Source of the DNA: an uncultured Hyphomicrobiales bacterium
GTDB lineage: Bacteria; Pseudomonadota; Alphaproteobacteria; Rhizobiales; Beijerinckiaceae
Assembly (NCBI GenBank): GCA_903902915.1
Contig: CAIUWR010000017.1
Location: forward strand, 1 to 64,000
Reading direction: 5' to 3'
Length of the DNA stretch: 64,000 nt
In this document: piece by piece, positions 9,914 to 20,002 of the stretch
Position numbering within the stretch: the first letter of the stretch is position 1
How the letters are laid out: every line of letters begins with the position of its first letter
Translations under genes and position numbers: made by a program
The notes under the pieces: generated by a model
The model's input: only the letters and a program-made list of their open reading frames with translations
Databases searched by the model: none
Told to the model about the DNA's origin: nothing

Positions 9914-11028
9914 CAGACAGGCTCCCGCGCGTCAGCGGCGGGTTCCCGATAGATCGGGCTCTCGAAATAATGCGCGAGCGCGAAGCGGCACAACACGCCG
10001 ATGACCGCAGCCACCGGCACCGCGAGAATCAAGCCCGTGAAGCCGAAAAGACTGCCGAAGGCGAAGAGGGCGAACATCAGCCAGACCGGATGCAGACCTA
10101 CGGAGGCGCCCACGAGGCGCGGCGTCAGCACATTGCCCTCCAGAAACTGCCCCACGCCGACGACCCCCATCGCCATTCCAAACAGCATCAGGCTGGGCCA
10201 GCCCTGCACAATCGACATGCCAGCCGACAAAACCAGCGCCGTCAGCGACCCAACATAGGGGATGAAACTGAGGAAGCCCGCGCAAATGCCGATCAGGAAG
10301 CCGAACTTGAGGCCGATGAGCGAGAGCCCTATTCCGTACCACAGGCCCAGAAACAGACACACCAGCGACTGACCGCGCAGGAAGCCCGAGATGGCGCGGT
10401 TCATGTCGCGCGCGATGATGCGCACGTCGTCGCGGTGGGCGGGAGGAGCCAGCCTGTCGAGCGCCTCGATCATGCGCCCCCAGTCGAGCAGGAGATAGAA
10501 GGCGACGACCGGCGTCACGACCAGCAGCGAGAAGATTCCCAGCAGCGTCTGCCCGCCCGACCACAGCGACTTCATGAACGCGAGCATCCATTGCGCGCCC
10601 TGCCCCACGATATCGCCCAGCGATTTCTGGATGTCGGCTGAATCGAGCTTTCCGTCGAAGCCGAGCCTTTCCAGAAGCCCGCTCCCGAGCTTCCCGCCAA
10701 GCGCCCCTCCCTCCTGCGCGACCAGCGCCTGGAGGCGCGTCACGAGATCAGGCAGCCCCTCGATGAAGGAGGCGAGCTGATGGGCCAGCACAGGCACGAA
10801 AAGGATCAGGAGCAGCAGGAAGACGAGGCTGATGCACACGACGATGAGCAGCGCCGCCCCAAGACGGCTCAGCCCGGCCCGCTCCAGCTTGTCCGCCAGA
10901 GGGTTGAACAGATAGGCCAGAATCATCCCGGCCACGAAGGGCAGCAGCACGCCGCTGAACACATAGAGGAACAGCACGAGCGCCGCGAAAGCCGCGAGCC
11001 AGAAACCAACCTGCCGTTCTATCCGCAT
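9913..11028 (-). CDS. AI-2E family transporter (PerM-like)
   Basis: Multi-TM protein, LPFVAGMILAYLFNPLADKLER, AGFLSFIPYVGSLTALVLS, FLEGNVLTPRLVGASVGLHPVWLMFALFAFGSLFGFTGLILAVPVAA. Confidence 0.9.
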   Translation of the reverse strand: MRIERQVGFWLAAFAALVLFLYVFSGVLLPFVAGMILAYLFNPLADKLERAGLSRLGAALLIVVCISLVFLLLLILFVPVLAHQLASFIEGLPDLVTRLQALVAQEGGALGGKLGSGLLERLGFDGKLDSADIQKSLGDIVGQGAQWMLAFMKSLWSGGQTLLGIFSLLVVTPVVAFYLLLDWGRMIEALDRLAPPAHRDDVRIIARDMNRAISGFLRGQSLVCLFLGLWYGIGLSLIGLKFGFLIGICAGFLSFIPYVGSLTALVLSAGMSIVQGWPSLMLFGMAMGVVGVGQFLEGNVLTPRLVGASVGLHPVWLMFALFAFGSLFGFTGLILAVPVAAVIGVLCRFALAHYFESPIYREPAADAREPV

Positions 11029-11037
11029 GAACGTCCT

Positions 11038-11571
11038 TTACGCACTCATATGCCTGAGCCACTGCGCCAGATAGGCCGCCGTGGAGGCGAGCGTCAATGC
11101 CATCACGGCATAGAGCATGGGATCGAACCATAGCCCTTGCAAAACGCCGAAAGCCATGGCGGCGAGCGCCGCCCCGGCAAAAATGATCTGTGCGGCGGTG
11201 TTCAGCTTGGAAATCCAGAGAGGGCGAATTTGAACTGGCTTGTCGAGCACCCAGGACACAATGACCGCTCCCAGGATCATCAAATCGCGCGAGACGACGA
11301 GAATGGCGATCCAGACTGGCAGGATCCCCGCCACCGCCAGGGCGATGAAGATCGACATGAGCAGCGCCTTGTCGGCAAGCGCGTCGAGATAGGCGCCAAG
11401 CTCCGAGCGCATGTCAAAGCGCCGCGCGATGAATCCATCCAGCCCATCAGAGATTCCAGCAAGCGCGAAAGCGGCGAAAGCCCAGCCCCAAGCTTGCTCG
11501 GCGATCATCCCGACCGCGACCGGAACCAGCAGCAGGCGCATCAAGGTGATCAGATTTGGGATATTTTTCAA
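11038..11571 (-). CDS. CDP-alcohol phosphatidyltransferase family protein
   Basis: LKNIPNLITLMRLLLVPV...AGISDGLDGFIARRFDMRSELGAYLDALADK: DG-x2-AR-x8-G-x3-D-x3-D motif; TTG start proposed (ORF extends to 11703). Confidence 0.82.
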   Translation of the reverse strand: MKNIPNLITLMRLLLVPVAVGMIAEQAWGWAFAAFALAGISDGLDGFIARRFDMRSELGAYLDALADKALLMSIFIALAVAGILPVWIAILVVSRDLMILGAVIVSWVLDKPVQIRPLWISKLNTAAQIIFAGAALAAMAFGVLQGLWFDPMLYAVMALTLASTAAYLAQWLRHMSA

Positions 11572-11717
11572 ATTTCCGCCTCTTGGCCTAACGCGCCCAT
11601 TATGGCCTATTTCCACATTGGAAGGTATCGCCCGTTCGAAGCAGGGAGAATTCCGCCCAATTGCCTTGCATCCACCGGCGCCGCGCGCTAACCCGGCCTG
11701 CATACAGGGGACATTCC

Positions 11718-12791
11718 ATGCAGACTGAGGGCAAGCCCGGGCTCACCTATGCTCAAGCTGGCGTCGATATCGACGCAGGCAACGAGATGGTCGACCGCAT
11801 CAAGCCGCTGGTGCGCGCCACCCGCCGTCCCGGCGCGGACGCCGAAATCGGTGGCTTTGGCGGGCTTTTCGACCTCAAGGCGGCGGGATTCACCGACCCG
11901 ATCCTGGTCGCCGCCAATGATGGCGTGGGCACCAAGGTCAAGATCGCCATCGAGAGCGGCATCCATGACACCGTGGGGATCGACCTTGTGGCCATGTGCG
12001 TCAACGATCTGATCGTGCAAGGCGCCGAACCGCTGTTTTTCCTCGACTATTACGCCACCGGCAAGCTGGAGCCCGCCACGGGCGCGGCCATCGTGAAAGG
12101 CATCGCGACGGGCTGCATCGAGTCCGGCTGCGCCCTGATCGGCGGCGAGACCGCCGAAATGCCGGGCATGTATGCGGGCGACGACTACGATCTGGCGGGC
12201 TTCGCCGTGGGCGCCGCCGAGCGTGGGCGCCTGCTGCCGCGCGGCGATCTGAAGCCCGGCGACGTGCTCTTCGGCCTGCCCTCCTCGGGCGTCCATTCCA
12301 ACGGTTTCTCGCTGGTGCGGCGCATCGTGGCCCTGACGGGTCTGGGGTGGGACGCGGAGGCGCCCTTCGCGCCGGGCCGCACCCTGGCGCAGGCGCTGCT
12401 TGTGCCGACCCGCCTCTATGTGAAGCCCCTGCTTGCCGCCCTCAAGGCCTGCGACGGCATCAAGGCGCTGGCCCATATCACCGGCGGCGGCTTCCCCGAC
12501 AATATCCCGCGCGTGCTGCCCGATGGGCTAGGCGTGTCGCTTGATCTGGCCGCCATCCCGGTTCCGCCGGTGTTCGGCTGGCTGGCGAAGACCGGCAATG
12601 TGGCCGAGCGGGAGATGCTGCGCACCTTCAACTGCGGCGTCGGCATGATCGTGGTGGCGGAAGCCGCCCGCGCCGCAGACGTCGAGGCCGCGCTCAAGGC
12701 GGCGGGCGAATCGCCTGTGCGGATGGGCGAGGTGGTGGCCTTCTCTGGCGAAAGCGAGCGCGTCTCCTATCGCGGACATCTGGCGCTATGA
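11718..12791 (+). CDS. purM: phosphoribosylformylglycinamidine cyclo-ligase
   Basis: [22 protein letters not shown]...[16 protein letters not shown]...[11 protein letters not shown]: PurM signatures. Confidence 0.97.
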   Translation: MQTEGKPGLTYAQAGVDIDAGNEMVDRIKPLVRATRRPGADAEIGGFGGLFDLKAAGFTDPILVAANDGVGTKVKIAIESGIHDTVGIDLVAMCVNDLIVQGAEPLFFLDYYATGKLEPATGAAIVKGIATGCIESGCALIGGETAEMPGMYAGDDYDLAGFAVGAAERGRLLPRGDLKPGDVLFGLPSSGVHSNGFSLVRRIVALTGLGWDAEAPFAPGRTLAQALLVPTRLYVKPLLAALKACDGIKALAHITGGGFPDNIPRVLPDGLGVSLDLAAIPVPPVFGWLAKTGNVAEREMLRTFNCGVGMIVVAEAARAADVEAALKAAGESPVRMGEVVAFSGESERVSYRGHLAL

Positions 12792-13453
12792 GCGAAGCCA
12801 GCGCCCGCCGCAGGGTCGCCGTGCTCATTTCGGGGCGTGGCTCGAACATGACGAGCCTGATCGCGGCGGCGAAGGATCCTTCCTTCCCGGCGGAGATTTC
12901 CCTCGTCCTGTCCAATCGCCCCGAGGCGCCGGGACTGGCGACCGCGCGGGAAAACGGCGTCACCACGGTCGCCATCGACCACAAGCATCACCTGTCGCGC
13001 GAAGATTTCGAACGCGCCATGCAGGAGGTGCTGGAGGCCCATGGCGTCGAACTGGTCTGTCTTGCAGGCTTCATGCGCATCCTGACCCCATGGTTCGTGG
13101 AGCGCTGGACCGGGCGCATGATCAACATCCACCCTGCCCTGCTGCCGCTCTATCGCGGGCTGCACACCCATGAGCGCGCACTTGCTGACGGGGTGAAGCT
13201 GCATGGGGCGAGCGTGCACTTCGTCGTGCCGGGCATGGATGAAGGGCCGATCATCGCGCAGGCCGCCGTGCCGGTGCTGGATGGCGACACGCCGGATGCG
13301 TTGGGCGCGCGGGTGCTGGCGCAGGAACATGTGATCTATCCGCTGGCATTGGGCCTGCTGGCGGGCGGTCGCCTCGCCATCGAGGGCGCGCGGGTGCGCG
13401 TGCACGGCGAAGCGGCGCAGACATCGGCGCTGGTGGCGCCGCAGGTGGCGTGA
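12788..13453 (+). CDS. purN: phosphoribosylglycinamide formyltransferase
   Basis: [17 protein letters not shown]...[16 protein letters not shown]...[13 protein letters not shown]; overlaps purM stop by 4 bp. Confidence 0.97.
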   Translation: MSEASARRRVAVLISGRGSNMTSLIAAAKDPSFPAEISLVLSNRPEAPGLATARENGVTTVAIDHKHHLSREDFERAMQEVLEAHGVELVCLAGFMRILTPWFVERWTGRMINIHPALLPLYRGLHTHERALADGVKLHGASVHFVVPGMDEGPIIAQAAVPVLDGDTPDALGARVLAQEHVIYPLALGLLAGGRLAIEGARVRVHGEAAQTSALVAPQVA

Positions 13454-13590
13454 AGCGCTGACCGGTCGAGAAGCCGGCGCGCTTGTGCCTGGGCCTGCCC
13501 ACGCATATAAACTTAACAAAACAAGGCGGAGTGGGATAAAGCCCACCAAGCTATCTGCCCACTTCGCGCTATTGATGGAGGCGCCACGTC

Positions 13591-14013
13591 ATGACTCCGC
13601 TCGACCGCATGCTCGCCGAGCATGAAATTTCGCGCCTGACCACGCGCTTCGCCCTTCTCAACGATGCTGGCGACTGGGACGCCGTCGCGGCGATGTTCAC
13701 GCAAGACGGGCGCTTCATCCGCCCCGCAGGCGGGGACGCAGTGGTGGGCCGCGAGGCGATCCGTGCCTCCTTCGCGAGCCGCCCGGCGCGCAAGTCCTGC
13801 CACCTCATCACCAACATCGTCGTCGATGTGATCTCCGCCGACGAAGCGATCTCTCGCTGCACCCTGCTGCTTTACGCAGCCCCCGCCGGAGAAAACACGG
13901 CGGCCTCGCCCGCCTTGATCGGCGGCTTTCACGACAAACTCCTGCGTACCCCGGACGGTTGGCGCTTTGCAGAACGCGCTGGCTTCCTTGATCTCAAGGT
14001 CGATTTCTCATGA
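13591..14013 (+). CDS. SnoaL/NTF2-like nuclear transport factor 2 family protein
   Basis: HEISRLTTRFALLNDAGDWDAVAAMFTQDGRFIRPAG...VVGREAIRASF. Confidence 0.8.
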   Translation: MTPLDRMLAEHEISRLTTRFALLNDAGDWDAVAAMFTQDGRFIRPAGGDAVVGREAIRASFASRPARKSCHLITNIVVDVISADEAISRCTLLLYAAPAGENTAASPALIGGFHDKLLRTPDGWRFAERAGFLDLKVDFS

Positions 14014-15140
14014 CATTCATCCATACCACCCATGTGGGCAGCCTGCCCCGCTCCCCTGAGCTTGCGGCCATGCTGCTGAAGCGCGACCATGGCGAAGATG
14101 TGGGCGAGGCCGCGTTCGACACGCTCGTTTCCTCGGAAATCGAGGCCGCGATCCGCGCGCAGATCAAGGCGGGCGTCTCCATCGTCAGCGATGGGGAATT
14201 GGGCAAGGTCGGCTATTCCACTTACATCACAGCCCGCCTGTCGGGCTTTGGCGGCCATGTGGACCGCACGCCCGCCAAGGATCTGGCGGACCTGCCGGAA
14301 CTACGGACAAAACTCGCCGCCATCATGGGAAGCCAGACCTTCGTCCGCGCAGCCTGCATCGGCAAGGTGCAGCTCGTCGACGCCAAACCTGGGGACGACG
14401 ACATTCGCCGTTTCGGCGCGGCCATGCGCAAGGAGGGGCAGTCCGTGCGCGGCTTCATGAACGCCGCCTCGCCCGGCCTCATCACCGCCTTCCAGCCCAA
14501 TCAATTCTATCCCACGCACGAGGCCTATCTTTCCGATCTCATCGAGGCCATGCGGCCGGAGTATGAGGCGATCATCGCGGCGGGCTTTGATCTGCAACTT
14601 GACGCCCCTGACCTCGCGATGGCGGCGCATACGGGCTTTCAGGGGTTGAGCGAAGCCGAGTTCGTCAAGCGGGCCGAGCAAAATGTCGAGGCGCTCAATG
14701 CGGCGACCGCCAACATTCCGCGCGAACGGATGCGCATGCATATCTGCTGGGGCAATTATGAAGGCCCCCACGATCACGACATCGCCCTGGAGAAGGTGAT
14801 CGACGTCATCCTGAAGGCGCGCCCGGCGCAATTGTTGTTCGAGGCGGCCAATCCACGCCATGAACATGAATGGACCGTCTGGCGCGACGCCAAGCTGCCT
14901 GACGATACCGTGCTTGTGCCCGGCCTGATCGACAGCTGCTCCAACTATGTGGAACATCCCGAGCTGATCGCCCAGCGCATCGAGCGCTTCGCCTCCATCG
15001 TCGGCGCCGAGCGCGTCATCGGCGGCACCGATTGCGGCTTTGGCACTTTCGCGGGCTACGGGAAAATTGACCCGTCTGTGACCTGGAAAAAGCTCAGCGC
15101 CCTGCGCGAAGGCGCGGATATCGCCGCCAAGCGGCTGTAA
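14010..15140 (+). CDS. cobalamin-independent methionine synthase II (MetE C-terminal-like) family protein
   Basis: FIHTTHVGSLPRSPEL...MHICWGNYEGPHDHD...GGTDCGFGTF: MetE C-terminal / epoxyalkane:CoM transferase-like zinc site; ATGA overlap with the upstream gene. Confidence 0.85.
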   Translation: MTFIHTTHVGSLPRSPELAAMLLKRDHGEDVGEAAFDTLVSSEIEAAIRAQIKAGVSIVSDGELGKVGYSTYITARLSGFGGHVDRTPAKDLADLPELRTKLAAIMGSQTFVRAACIGKVQLVDAKPGDDDIRRFGAAMRKEGQSVRGFMNAASPGLITAFQPNQFYPTHEAYLSDLIEAMRPEYEAIIAAGFDLQLDAPDLAMAAHTGFQGLSEAEFVKRAEQNVEALNAATANIPRERMRMHICWGNYEGPHDHDIALEKVIDVILKARPAQLLFEAANPRHEHEWTVWRDAKLPDDTVLVPGLIDSCSNYVEHPELIAQRIERFASIVGAERVIGGTDCGFGTFAGYGKIDPSVTWKKLSALREGADIAAKRL

Positions 15141-15211
15141 TCGGGAGGGGGCGACGTCTCGTCGCCCAATCCCACACGCGAACTGGGGCGACGGGACGTC
15201 GCCCCTCCCGA
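15141..15211. terminator. long GC-rich inverted repeat between convergent genes (bidirectional terminator or palindromic element)
   Basis: TCGGGAGGGGGCGACGTCTCGTCGCCC ... GGGCGACGGGACGTCGCCCCTCCCGA; about 26-bp arms with one mismatch and one indel, 18-nt loop. Confidence 0.6.
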
Positions 15212-15213
15212 GC

Positions 15214-15553
15214 TCAGCCGTTGATGCGGCACGTCGCCATGAAGGCCTTGGCCTTGGGCTGGGCGCTGGGCGAGAACTTGCCGGTGACGCGCATTTCATC
15301 GCGCTCCCCCTGCGTCAGCGCCTTCATGACGCCCTTGGAGTAACAACCGCAGCGACGGCCCGCGACATCCGCCTTCTTGCCGTCGGCGACGACGAGCGAG
15401 GTGCAGATTTCGCGCAGGCGACTGCGAATTTCGTCGTCGGTCGGCGGATGATCGAAGCCAGACGGCGCGCTAGGAGGCCTCGCGCCCGCAAAGGCGACGC
15501 TGGAGAGGCACGTGAAAGCGACAGCCGCGAAAACACCAAGCTTGGAGCGCACG
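15214..15553 (-). CDS. hypothetical secreted small protein
   Basis: VRSKLGVFAAVAFTCLSSVAFAGARPPSAPS: signal peptide-like N-terminus (GTG start proposed); conserved-looking Cys in RRCGCYSKGV. Confidence 0.55.
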
Positions 15554-15661
15554 AAAACCCCCTGAGACTCAACCGATCGATCAACCCGAAGTACTAACCC
15601 GCCGATACCACTCAAGCCCAGTGCCGCACAAGCTGAGCGGACGCGGATGCTTAACGAGCGC

Positions 15662-17755
15662 TTACTTTGCAGGTTTGAGCCAGACCTTGTTGTCATGGAA
15701 AGCCGCGCCGCCGAAGGGCGCTGGCGAATCGGCTCCCGTCAGGGTGTTGATGCCCTTCCCATCGGCGAAAGCGCCATTGGGCCAAAGTCCTTCCGAGATC
15801 AGCACGCCACGCCCCACCCCCTCGAAAAAGCGCGCATTCAGGCGCACCTCGCCGCGCCCGTTGCCGAGCACGACCGCATCCCCATCAGCGACGCCAAGGC
15901 GGCGCGCATCGTCGGGATGGATCATCACCTCGGGCCGCCCCTCCCGGGCGCGCGAGGAAGGCGTCTCGTTGAAGCTGGAGTTCAGAAAACTGCGCGCCGG
16001 GCTTGTCGCGAGGCGGAAGGGGTGGGCCTCATCTGCATTTTCCAACACGTCCCAATGATCGGGAAAAACGGGAAGCGAGCGCCACGGCCCGAGCATGCCG
16101 ATATTGCTGAAAGGCGTCGACCGCCAATCCGGCTTGAACCGATATTTGCCATCGGGCCAGGCGAAACCTTTCAGGAAATGCGCCGTCTCGAAGTCGGGCT
16201 GCATGTCGATCCAGTTGCGCTTTTCCAGCTCTTCCAGCGCAGGCAGGCCGGACTCGCGCAAGGTGATGGCGGCCAGTTCGCGCACGCTCATGTCAAAGCT
16301 TGGATGGGTGACGCCGACGCGTTTGGCGATAGCGCAAATGACCTCGTGATTGCTGCGGCATTCGCCCGGCGCTTCAATCAGTTTATCGGCGAGTTCTACA
16401 TATTGGTGGCCGCCGCCGGCATAGATATCCATATGCTCAAGGAACATGGTGGCGGGCAGCACCACATCGGCCATGGCCGCCGTCTCGGTCATGAATTGCT
16501 CATGCACCACGGTGAACAGATCCTCGCGCGCGAAGCCCTGCTTCACCAATGTCTGATCGGGCGCGACGGACATGGGATTGGTGTTCTGGATCAGCATGGC
16601 CATGATCGGCCCGCCGCCTCGCAGCGCAGCTGGATCACCCGTAAGGATCGCGCCGATCCGTGATTGATCGAGCACGCGGGTGGTTGGATCGATCAGCTCG
16701 CGGCCTTCGAGCGTGGTCTGGTTCCAATGATAGATCGCAGCGTTGTTATGAAAGGCGCCGCCGCCTTCATATTTCCACGCGCCCGTCACAGCCGCGATGC
16801 TCAGCGCCGCATGCATGTTCACCGCGCCATTGCGCTGGCGCGTGAAGCCATAGCCCAGCCTGAAGAATGTGCGCTTCGTTTCGCCAACCAGCTTCGCGAA
16901 AGCCTCGATCTCCGCAACGCTGAGGCCAGTGATCGCCGAGGCCCATTGCGGGTCGCGCGTTTGCAGATGCGCTTCCAGTTCATCCGGCGCGTCGGTGAAG
17001 TCGCGCAGATAATCGCGGTCGGCGAAACAATCGCGAAACAGCACATGCATGACCGCGCAGGCCAGCGCGCCATCAGTTCCCGGACGCAGGCACAAAGCCA
17101 TGTCCGCCTGTTGCATGGTCGGCGTGCGATAGATGTCGATGACCACGATCTTGGCGCCGCGCTCCTTGCGGGCGCGCATGGCGTGGGTCATCACATTGAC
17201 CTGCGTCGCCACCGCATTGGTGCCCCAGATGACGACGCAATCAGACTTCGCCATTTCGCGCGGATCTGGGCCGGCGATCTTGCCAAGCCCCGCGACCACG
17301 CCGGGCCACGCGAGGTTGACGCAAATGGTCCCGTAGAAGCGCGCATATTTCTTCGCGTGGGTGAGGCGGTTGAGGCCGTCGCGCATCACGCGGCCCATGG
17401 TGCCTGCGTAATAATAGGGCCAGACGCTTTGCGCCCCATGGTCGCGCTCGGCGGCGAGGAAACGCTTCGCGATCAGATCAAGCGCCTCATCCCACGAAAT
17501 GCGAGCAAACTGGCGCGAGCCCTTCGGCCCCGTGCGCTTCATCGGATAGAGCAGACGCTCGGGGTGATGGATGCGCTCGGCGTAACGCGCGACCTTCGCG
17601 CAGATGACGCCAGCCGTATAGGTCTGGTCCTGGGCGCCGCGAATGCGCCCGATGCGCTTGCCCTCGATCACCTCCACATCCAGCGCGCAGGCCGATGGGC
17701 AATCATGCGGGCAGACGGAGGGGCGGTGGATCGTGTGGGGCTCAGCTGTGCTCAT
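15662..17755 (-). CDS. molybdopterin-dependent oxidoreductase
   Basis: HRPSVCPHDCPSACALDVEV (C-x3-C-x3-C [4Fe-4S]), VWPYYYAGTMGRVMRDGLNR, molydopterin dinucleotide binding C-terminus. Confidence 0.9.
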   Translation of the reverse strand: MSTAEPHTIHRPSVCPHDCPSACALDVEVIEGKRIGRIRGAQDQTYTAGVICAKVARYAERIHHPERLLYPMKRTGPKGSRQFARISWDEALDLIAKRFLAAERDHGAQSVWPYYYAGTMGRVMRDGLNRLTHAKKYARFYGTICVNLAWPGVVAGLGKIAGPDPREMAKSDCVVIWGTNAVATQVNVMTHAMRARKERGAKIVVIDIYRTPTMQQADMALCLRPGTDGALACAVMHVLFRDCFADRDYLRDFTDAPDELEAHLQTRDPQWASAITGLSVAEIEAFAKLVGETKRTFFRLGYGFTRQRNGAVNMHAALSIAAVTGAWKYEGGGAFHNNAAIYHWNQTTLEGRELIDPTTRVLDQSRIGAILTGDPAALRGGGPIMAMLIQNTNPMSVAPDQTLVKQGFAREDLFTVVHEQFMTETAAMADVVLPATMFLEHMDIYAGGGHQYVELADKLIEAPGECRSNHEVICAIAKRVGVTHPSFDMSVRELAAITLRESGLPALEELEKRNWIDMQPDFETAHFLKGFAWPDGKYRFKPDWRSTPFSNIGMLGPWRSLPVFPDHWDVLENADEAHPFRLATSPARSFLNSSFNETPSSRAREGRPEVMIHPDDARRLGVADGDAVVLGNGRGEVRLNARFFEGVGRGVLISEGLWPNGAFADGKGINTLTGADSPAPFGGAAFHDNKVWLKPAK

Positions 17756-17780
17756 GCCACAGCATTGCAGCGCCGCGCCC

Positions 17781-17816
17781 AAAAGAAAAGAGGGGCCGCG
17801 CTGGGCGACCCCTCTT
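17781..17816 (-). terminator. rho-independent terminator of ndk
   Basis: Minus strand AAGAGGGG-TCGCCCAGCGCGG-CCCCTCTT followed by TTCTTTT. Confidence 0.75.
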
Positions 17817-17838
17817 CAAACTATCCAACTTCGTGAGC

Positions 17839-18261
17839 TCAGCCGACGATCTCGTTTTCGGCAAACCACTGGGCGATTTCGACGGCGGCGGTCTCGGGGG
17901 CGTCGGAGCCGTGAACCGTGTTCTCGCCCATGTTGAGGGCGAAGAGCTTGCGGATCGTGCCGGCGTCAGCCTTCTCCGGGTTGGTCGCGCCCATGACGGT
18001 GCGATAGCGGGCGATGGCGTCTTCGGCTTCCAGCACCTGCACGACCACGGGGCCAGCCGTCATCTGATCGACGAGCTCGCCGAAGAAGGGACGCTCCTTG
18101 TGGACGCCGTAGAAGGTCTCGGCCTGGGCGCGGGTCATCAGCACGCGCTTCTGGGCGACGATGCGCAGGCCAGCCTGCTCGATGGTGGCGTTGACAGCGC
18201 CTGTGAGGTTGCGACGGGTCGCGTCGGGCTTGATGATGGAAAAGGTGCGCTGAACCGCCAT
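17839..18261 (-). CDS. ndk: nucleoside diphosphate kinase
   Basis: [38 protein letters not shown]...[21 protein letters not shown]...[12 protein letters not shown]. Confidence 0.98.
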   Translation of the reverse strand: MAVQRTFSIIKPDATRRNLTGAVNATIEQAGLRIVAQKRVLMTRAQAETFYGVHKERPFFGELVDQMTAGPVVVQVLEAEDAIARYRTVMGATNPEKADAGTIRKLFALNMGENTVHGSDAPETAAVEIAQWFAENEIVG

Positions 18262-18426
18262 GGCAGGGCTCGAACTTTCTGTGTTGAAGAAGGAGCGCGC
18301 TTATAACCGCCCCGCCCCGATGGCACAAGCCGCCAGCCTCGGCTTGGGGGACGCTCATCAAAAATTGAATTCGCCGATCACATACTCTATTTTGATCGTA
18401 ACCGCCGATATGTCCAAGAGGCCGCC

Positions 18427-19347
18427 ATGAACCTTCGCGACCTGCGCTATGTCATCTCCGTCGCTGAACTCGGCCATTTCGGGCGGGCCGCCATGGCCTG
18501 CAACGTCAGCCAGCCCACGCTTTCGGGCCAAATCCTCAAGCTGGAGGAAGAGCTGGGGATCACCATCTTCGAGCGGGTGGGCAAACAGGTGCGGCTGACC
18601 CCGGTGGGCGAACAAATCCTCGTGAACGCCCGCCGCTCCGTCGCCGCCGCCAATGACATCGTGACCGCCGCGCGCGCCAGCCGAGACCCCCTCGCAGGCA
18701 CGATCAGGCTGGGGGTGATCCCCACTCTCGCCCCCTATCTGATGCCATTCGTTCTGCCCCGCGCGGCCCTTGATCTGCCCAACGCGCCGCTGATGTTGGT
18801 GGAGGATCTGACCGGCAATCTGCTGCCACCCCTCGCCGACGGGCGGATCGACGCCGCCCTCATCGCCACCGATCCCGGCACGGACCGGCTGGCCGAGATC
18901 GACCTTTTCGAGGAATCCTTCTGGCTCGCCATGCCCATCGACGATCCGCTGGCGGTGGAGACCGAGATTGATCTGGCGACGATTGACCCAAGGCAGCTCC
19001 TGCTGCTGACGGACGGCCATTGCCTGCGCGACCAGGCGCTGGACCTATGCGCCCATCAGGGTTCGGAAAGCTCGCTGGCGGGCTCCGCCGACGTGCGCGC
19101 CGTCTCGCTGGAGACCCTGGTTCATCTGACCGCTGCGAAATATGGCCTGACGCTGGCCCCCCGCCTCGCCATGGCCAATTGGGCTGGACTTAAAGACCAG
19201 ATCGCCTTCCGACCCATCATGGGCGATAAGGCCAGCCGCAAGGTGCGCCTCGCCTTCCGCCGCGACATGCCCCGCCGCAAAGCCATGGAGCGGCTGGCGG
19301 AGGTGGTGCGCGCCAGCCTGCCCGACTGCGTGAAGCGGCTGGGCTAG
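18427..19347 (+). CDS. oxyR: LysR-family hydrogen peroxide-responsive regulator
   Basis: MNLRDLRYVISVAELGHFGRAAMACNVSQPTLSGQILKLEEELG HTH; redox motif DGHCLRDQALDLC retains both Cys of E. coli OxyR. Confidence 0.92.
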   Translation: MNLRDLRYVISVAELGHFGRAAMACNVSQPTLSGQILKLEEELGITIFERVGKQVRLTPVGEQILVNARRSVAAANDIVTAARASRDPLAGTIRLGVIPTLAPYLMPFVLPRAALDLPNAPLMLVEDLTGNLLPPLADGRIDAALIATDPGTDRLAEIDLFEESFWLAMPIDDPLAVETEIDLATIDPRQLLLLTDGHCLRDQALDLCAHQGSESSLAGSADVRAVSLETLVHLTAAKYGLTLAPRLAMANWAGLKDQIAFRPIMGDKASRKVRLAFRRDMPRRKAMERLAEVVRASLPDCVKRLG

Positions 19348-19477
19348 AGCTTCTACTGATAGGATCGAGGCATGACGCCTCCGGGAGGGGCGGCGCCTTC
19401 ATAGGCTGCGCCGATCATCGCAAGAGGCAAAACCAATTTCCCACCTCTTAGCCGCCCGGCTACTTTTTGTCGAACGC

Positions 19478-19507
19478 TGTAATGGCGTTTGACACAACGT
19501 CGTTACA
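19478..19507. promoter_or_regulatory. 30-bp imperfect palindrome overlapping a TTGACA -35-like hexamer
   Basis: TGTAATGGCGTT-TGACAC-AACGTCGTTACA; 12-bp arms, 2 mismatches; TTGACA at 19489..19494. Confidence 0.55.
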
Positions 19508-19578
19508 ATACAAACATAGGCGGCATCAGCCGTCCGGTCCCAAGGCGTGGCTGCAAAATCATCTGGAGGAGTGAGATA

Positions 19579-19995
19579 ATGTCTTTGAAAGGCAGCAAGA
19601 CTGAAGACAATCTGAAGGCCGCTTTTGCGGGCGAGTCCCAGGCCAACCGCCGCTATCTCTATTTCGCGCAGAAGGCTGACGTCGAGGGCTACAACGATGT
19701 GGCTTCCGTGTTCCGCTCCACCGCCGAAGGCGAGACCGGCCACGCCCACGGCCATCTCGAATTCCTCGAGGAATGCGGCGACCCCGCCACCGGCCTGCCC
19801 ATCGGCAAGACCCAGCTGAACCTCGCCGCCGCCGTCGCGGGCGAGACGCACGAATATACCGACATGTATCCGGGCATGGCCCGTTCGGCGCGCGAAGAAG
19901 GCTTCGACGAAATCGCCGACTGGTTCGAGACGCTGGCCAAGGCCGAGCGTTCGCACGCTGGCCGCTTCCAGCGCGCCCTTGACGAGATCAAGTAA
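19579..19995 (+). CDS. rubrerythrin-family diiron protein lacking rubredoxin domain
   Basis: [34 protein letters not shown]...[16 protein letters not shown]...[15 protein letters not shown]: ferritin-like di-iron ligands; no CxxC rubredoxin domain. Confidence 0.93.
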   Translation: MSLKGSKTEDNLKAAFAGESQANRRYLYFAQKADVEGYNDVASVFRSTAEGETGHAHGHLEFLEECGDPATGLPIGKTQLNLAAAVAGETHEYTDMYPGMARSAREEGFDEIADWFETLAKAERSHAGRFQRALDEIK

Positions 19996-20002
19996 TCCCC
20001 TT

